From: Cytobacillus oceanisediminis
GTDB taxonomy: Bacteria; Bacillota; Bacilli; Bacillales; Cytobacillaceae
Direction: 5' to 3'
Length of the DNA: 64,000 bases
Assembly (NCBI RefSeq): GCF_022811925.1
Contig: NZ_CP065511.1
Location: 4,023,501 to 4,087,500 of the forward strand
In this document: positions 60,808 through 64,000 of the stretch, in pieces
How the letters are laid out: each line of letters begins with the position of its first letter
Numbering within the stretch: position 1 is the stretch's first letter
Notes under the pieces: generated by a model
What the model saw: the letters and a program-made list of their open reading frames with translations, nothing else
What the model was told of the DNA's origin: nothing
The model's database searches: none
Program-made: the position numbers and the translations under genes

Positions 60808-61968
60808 ATGAAATTTTTGATTTATTTTATCGTTATTGCAGCATTTATAGATACATTTTCCCAGCTCCCCATTATGAGCCCTTTTGCCAAAACCTTTGAC
60901 TCTTCCCCAGCCTTTGTGGGATTGATTGTTGGGATGTATTCCTTCTCGAATATGATAGGCAATATTTTAGCAGGCTATTGGATAGATAAAAGCGGAGCAA
61001 AAAAAGTTTTGGTCTCTGGCCTTTCCTTAACTGGCATGATTTTAGTCCTGTATGCATTTGCTGAGACACCTATGCATTTAATTACAGTAAGATTTTTTCA
61101 TGGGTTATTTGGCGGCTTTCTGGTACCTGCCGCTTTTACAGTCATTGCAGACCGCGGAAAATCACACAAACAAGGTAAAAAAATGGCTGTATCAGGCGCT
61201 GCTGTTGGCTGTTCTGCCATTATCGGGCCTGCTTTTGGCGCTGTGATTGCTTCCAATTACAGCATAAACTGGGTCTTTTTAATTATAGCAGCAACGATGA
61301 TCACCAGTGCAATCCTGGCCTTTGTGTTTTTGCCATCAGGGAATCTGAAAAAAGTTAAAGAAGAAAGCTCTCATTCTAAAAAAATGCTTCCATTATTAAA
61401 GAATCCTATGCTTGCAGCAAGCTATTTAGGAGCTTTTTCACTCATGTTTGCCCAGGGAGCACTTGCCTATCTTCTTCCACTTCAGGTAGAAGCTCTGCAA
61501 TTTGATTCGATATTCAGCGGGATTTTATTAAGCACTTTCGGAATAACCGCAATCCTTATTTTTCTGCTGCCCATTAATAAAATTTTTGATATATATAAGC
61601 CTCACAATAGCATGCTTGCAGGAATGCTGATCATTGGGATGGCCCTCATTCTGCTAAGTTCAGCTTCTTCTCTTGCATTCATGTTTTTATGCATGGTTCT
61701 TTACGGCACCGGGTTTGCTCTTTTATTCCCTTCCATTAATGCCCTTATAGCCAGCCATACAACAGAAAAAACAAGAGGAAAGGCGTTTGGCCTCTTCTAT
61801 GCCTTTTTTTCTTTGGGCGTTGTAGCTGGCTCCACCCTATTAGGTTTATTGGGAGTAACTTTCAATATAGGGTTTTTGATCGCCGCAACACTTTTACTGT
61901 TAACGGTATGCGGCATGTTCATATACTTTAAAAAGCGGAGTTCCCAATTATTAAAGAGCCAGGAGTGA
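60808..61968 (+). CDS. MFS transporter
   Basis: A 386-residue protein with 12 helices. GNILAGYWIDKSGAKKVLVS between helices 2 and 3 is the MFS motif A (GxxxDRxGRKK-like), and GGFLVPAAFTVIADRGKSHK and GTGFALLFPSINALIASHTT occur in the typical places. It resembles the drug/metabolite antiporter branch; the substrate is unknown. GAAAGTGAGA lies before the ATG. A 46-residue zinc-ribbon gene begins 6 bp after its stop and shares its transcript. Confidence 0.92.
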   Translation: MKFLIYFIVIAAFIDTFSQLPIMSPFAKTFDSSPAFVGLIVGMYSFSNMIGNILAGYWIDKSGAKKVLVSGLSLTGMILVLYAFAETPMHLITVRFFHGLFGGFLVPAAFTVIADRGKSHKQGKKMAVSGAAVGCSAIIGPAFGAVIASNYSINWVFLIIAATMITSAILAFVFLPSGNLKKVKEESSHSKKMLPLLKNPMLAASYLGAFSLMFAQGALAYLLPLQVEALQFDSIFSGILLSTFGITAILIFLLPINKIFDIYKPHNSMLAGMLIIGMALILLSSASSLAFMFLCMVLYGTGFALLFPSINALIASHTTEKTRGKAFGLFYAFFSLGVVAGSTLLGLLGVTFNIGFLIAATLLLLTVCGMFIYFKKRSSQLLKSQE

Positions 61969-61974
61969 CCGAAA

Positions 61975-62115
61975 ATGAAAGAATTAGTTGGCAGCTGCTC
62001 TGTTTGCGGCAAAGACCTATACTGTCTTGATGGATTCTTCAACGGAGTCCATAATGAAAAAAATGAAACAATCTGTTTTGAATGTATTGAAGAACAGGAA
62101 GAATCCGCAGAGTAG
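61975..62115 (+). CDS. 46-residue zinc-ribbon protein
   Basis: MKELVGSCSVCGKDLYCLDG ... TICFECIEEQ, with C8/C11 and C34/C37 as a four-Cys zinc site (plus C17). The acidic tail ends SAE. AGGAGTGA, which contains the MFS stop codon, is its ribosome site, so it is coupled to the transporter. A strong terminator follows. Proteins of this type occur as orphans in Bacillaceae; no function is known to me. Confidence 0.7.
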   Translation: MKELVGSCSVCGKDLYCLDGFFNGVHNEKNETICFECIEEQEESAE

Positions 62116-62133
62116 GCATCTGCGGATTTTTTT
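62104..62133 (+). terminator. Terminator after the zinc-ribbon gene
   Basis: TCCGCAGA-GTAGGCA-TCTGCGGA followed by seven T. Confidence 0.92.
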
Positions 62134-62188
62134 GTTCCAATGATTATTTTATAACTTTATAATGCCTTCTGAAAAATGTTCTTCGAAA

Positions 62189-62231
62189 TATGATATATGT
62201 CACTTATTTGAAAAGCTGCCGCTGTTAAACT
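62189..62231 (+). promoter_or_regulatory. FNR-type site and -10 box before the DUF2249 operon
   Basis: TATGA-TATATG-TCACT (62189-62204), one mismatch in each half to TGTGA-N6-TCACA, then 21 nt and TAAACT (62226-62231). The distance from site to -10 is the same as at the ba3 operon. Confidence 0.55.
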
Positions 62232-62320
62232 TAAAGCAATTAATAACTATTCTCACTGCAGTTGATTCACTGTTATTGGCAACTAATTTAAACCATTAGC
62301 CAATTAAAGGAGAGATCAGA

Positions 62321-62563
62321 ATGGAAAACAAAGTCGTTGAACTCGATGTAAGAGAGGATATAAAAAACAAATTGGAGCCGTTTCAGAAAATCATGTCTGC
62401 GGTATCTGGACTTGATGCCGAAGATGTTTTTATTCTGCATGCCCCATTTAAGCCCATCCCTCTTTTTGGAGTATTAAAGGCAAAAGGGTTTGAATATAAA
62501 GCTGAAGAAATTGACAAGAAACATTGGAAAGTGATCTTTACTAAGAGAGGTGCGTCAAAATGA
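62321..62563 (+). CDS. DUF2249 protein 1
   Basis: An 80-residue protein with the DUF2249 fold (a SirA/TusA-like alpha/beta domain): VVELDVREDIKNKLEPFQKI, a helix, then DVFILHAPFKPIPLFGVL and a C-terminal strand HWKVIFTKRG. It lacks the Cys-Pro of TusA. Such proteins occur in operons for nitrogen oxide or oxygen-limited respiration. AAAGGAGAG precedes the ATG. It overlaps the next gene by 4 bp (ATGA). The FNR-like site is 117 bp upstream. Confidence 0.85.
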   Translation: MENKVVELDVREDIKNKLEPFQKIMSAVSGLDAEDVFILHAPFKPIPLFGVLKAKGFEYKAEEIDKKHWKVIFTKRGASK

Positions 62564-62766
62564 AGCTGGATAACCGGGGGCTGGAGCCGCCGCAGCCGAT
62601 GCTGAGAACACTTGCAGCTCTTGAAAGCCTTCCAGAAGGAGAAACCTTATCAATCATCAATGACAGGCGACCCATGTTTCTTTATGAACAGCTGGACGAA
62701 ATGGGCTGCAGGCATGTAACTGCCGAACAGGAAGATGGAAGCTTTTTAATAGAAATTAAGAAATAA
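62560..62766 (+). CDS. DUF2249 protein 2
   Basis: A 68-residue DUF2249 protein: KLDNRGLEPPQPMLRTLAAL (the signature D..GLEPP.P), then a helix LESLPEGETLSIINDRRPMF and a strand ending SFLIEIKK. Again without a TusA-type Cys. It is translated in an overlap with DUF2249 protein 1 and lies 13 bp before the membrane protein gene. The two DUF2249 proteins are not duplicates of one another at the sequence level; they likely form a heteromeric partner pair. Confidence 0.85.
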   Translation: MKLDNRGLEPPQPMLRTLAALESLPEGETLSIINDRRPMFLYEQLDEMGCRHVTAEQEDGSFLIEIKK

Positions 62767-62779
62767 GCAGGTGATCCCG

Positions 62780-64000
62780 TTGCTGGCCAATACAAAAAAT
62801 GAGACCAATATCAAACTTCCTTTTTCATTTATACTTTTCAGCTTGATCTGTTTAATAGGATCTATGGCCCTCATTCTTTTTCAAGGCGATTCCATCATTA
62901 ACAGCCAATTTCGTGTACCCGCAATTTGGTCAGCCGCTCATCTGTTTATATTGGGATGGGCGCTGATGACAGCAATGGGAGCCATGTATCAGCTCATTCC
63001 AGTGGCCTTTCTAACACCAATATGGAATGAAAGGTTTGGCTTTATCCAATTTACGGTTACTGCCTTTGGAATATTATATTTTGCCCATAGTTTATTTCAT
63101 AATCCAGAGAGTGCACTGCTGCCTGGGCTTATTACTTTAACAGGCATCTTAATGTTTCTGCTGCAAATGTTCATGACTTTAAGGCAGCAGGCGAAGCCCA
63201 ATGTATTGACTCTTTTCGTGGGAACTGCACTGATTAGTCTGTTAACTGCTATTCTAATGGGAATCATCATGGTCTACAGCATGAAAACAGGATTTATTTC
63301 TGATTATTATCAAGCAGTCTTTAAAAGCCACATACTTCTTGGAACAGCGGGCTGGTTTACACTGTTGATTTTTGGATTTTCCTATAAAATGGTTCCCATG
63401 TTTTCTTTGTCTCATGGCTATAGCATGAAGCCGGCCAAATATGTCTTTACGGTTTATGCAGCAGGTCTGGCTGCCGCAGTTATCTCTTTTTTTACAGAGA
63501 TAAGTTCACTTCTTACCATTGCATTAATGATCCTGGCAGGCGGATTTGCATTCTTCGCCTGGCACATGCTGCAAATCCTGCAGAAAAGAGTAAAGAAAAA
63601 GCTTGATTATTCATTCCGATTTGCTCTTCTCGCTATACCTGCAGGACTGGCCATCCACCTGGGAGCTTTCATATGCTCGCTTACCGGCAGCTTTGAAAGT
63701 ACCGTTGGGTATCTGGCATTTGCATACCTCTTGCTTTGGGTAGCATTGAGCATTCTTGGTTATCTATTTAAAATTGTGCCATTCCTATGGTGGACTTGGA
63801 AATACAGCAATGAAATCGGCAAAAAGAGTGTACCTTCGCTCAAGGATATGATGAATGACAAGGCAGCCATTCCGGTTCTTTCCGCTTTCATTCTCGGTAT
63901 ACTCAGTGTGACAGTCTCCATTGCATATAAACACCTTGTCCTGTTCCTATCCGGCCAGATTTTAACGGCTGGCGCCAGCATTGTTTTCTGTTATTTGATT
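62780..64000 (+). CDS. Polytopic membrane protein, heme-copper-oxidase-like (incomplete at window end)
   Basis: An open frame of 407 codons with no stop before the window ends, starting with TTG after AGCAGGTGAT. It holds about twelve hydrophobic helices. SAAHLFILGWALMTAMGAMY followed by QLIPV, and KSHILLGTAGWFTLLIFGFS with YKMVPM, are His-containing helices reminiscent of oxidase subunit I-like or NnrS-like proteins. The DUF2249 genes and FNR-like site before it suggest a role in low-oxygen or nitrogen-oxide response. The C-terminus is not seen. Confidence 0.75.
   Translation, partial: MLANTKNETNIKLPFSFILFSLICLIGSMALILFQGDSIINSQFRVPAIWSAAHLFILGWALMTAMGAMYQLIPVAFLTPIWNERFGFIQFTVTAFGILYFAHSLFHNPESALLPGLITLTGILMFLLQMFMTLRQQAKPNVLTLFVGTALISLLTAILMGIIMVYSMKTGFISDYYQAVFKSHILLGTAGWFTLLIFGFSYKMVPMFSLSHGYSMKPAKYVFTVYAAGLAAAVISFFTEISSLLTIALMILAGGFAFFAWHMLQILQKRVKKKLDYSFRFALLAIPAGLAIHLGAFICSLTGSFESTVGYLAFAYLLLWVALSILGYLFKIVPFLWWTWKYSNEIGKKSVPSLKDMMNDKAAIPVLSAFILGILSVTVSIAYKHLVLFLSGQILTAGASIVFCYLI

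Overview
The window is chromosomal DNA of an endospore-forming Bacillaceae (Bacillus sensu lato, not obviously the B. cereus group). Evidence: neighbourhoods familiar from B. subtilis (cspD-ypeQ-ypeP-ypdP-ypdQ; sspL near ypcP and dynA; bpsA-bpsB; xpt-pbuX behind a guanine riboswitch; brxA-ilvD-ypgR-ypgQ; yceF/yceG/yceH tellurite-type genes), a spore protein (SspL), strong AGGAGG-type ribosome sites, many ATGA overlaps and frequent GTG/TTG starts. I saw no tRNA, rRNA or CRISPR. One insertion sequence and several small dispersed repeats are present. Start codons were chosen from ribosome sites and differ from the longest ORF in many genes.

Region 1 (1-10.1 kb) is a Ter stress island on the minus strand: TerD, TelA, YceG; then HAD phosphatase, StiP/PELOTA protein, phosphoribosyltransferase-TRSP and a C-C bond lyase; then TerC and a second TerD. 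Both TerD(2)-TerC and YceG-TelA-TerD(1) are preceded by exact TGAAAC-N16-CGTA promoters of the ECF sigma-W class, so the island reads as an envelope-stress regulon that includes a predicted nucleotide-sugar-like biosynthetic module.

Region 2 (10.1-30.2 kb) is mostly housekeeping: aminotransferase-ypjP, methyltransferase ypiP, bacilliredoxin, ilvD, ypgR, an ABC-F ATPase with ypgQ, degV-type lipid binder, an amidohydrolase plus a 1022-residue GNAT fusion, fhs divergent from metA (acetyl-type), an AIM24 protein with a methyltransferase, and a DUF3892 protein.

Region 3 (30.2-42.9 kb): mntR, separated from its best promoter by dispersed repeats; topB; a secreted pullulanase with a cre site; cspD; two RNase H-like proteins flanking a queuosine-precursor transporter behind a translational preQ1 riboswitch; a bcr1-like 150-bp element; an EamA transporter; a PAP2-type membrane protein; sspL; ypcP.

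Region 4 (42.9-53.9 kb): rhodanese sulfurtransferase cluster, the double dynamin DynA, a 30-residue membrane peptide with two Fur boxes, alkylpyrone genes bpsA-bpsB, a zinc-ribbon protein, and xpt-pbuX with its guanine riboswitch.

Region 5 (53.9-64 kb): a three-gene ba3-type terminal oxidase, an IS1182-family element that duplicated a 30-bp terminator hairpin on both sides, an EamA transporter, peptidase M32, an MFS transporter with a small zinc-ribbon protein, and a DUF2249-DUF2249-membrane protein operon that runs off the window. The ba3 operon and the DUF2249 operon carry the same FNR-type site at the same distance from a -10 box, suggesting shared oxygen control.
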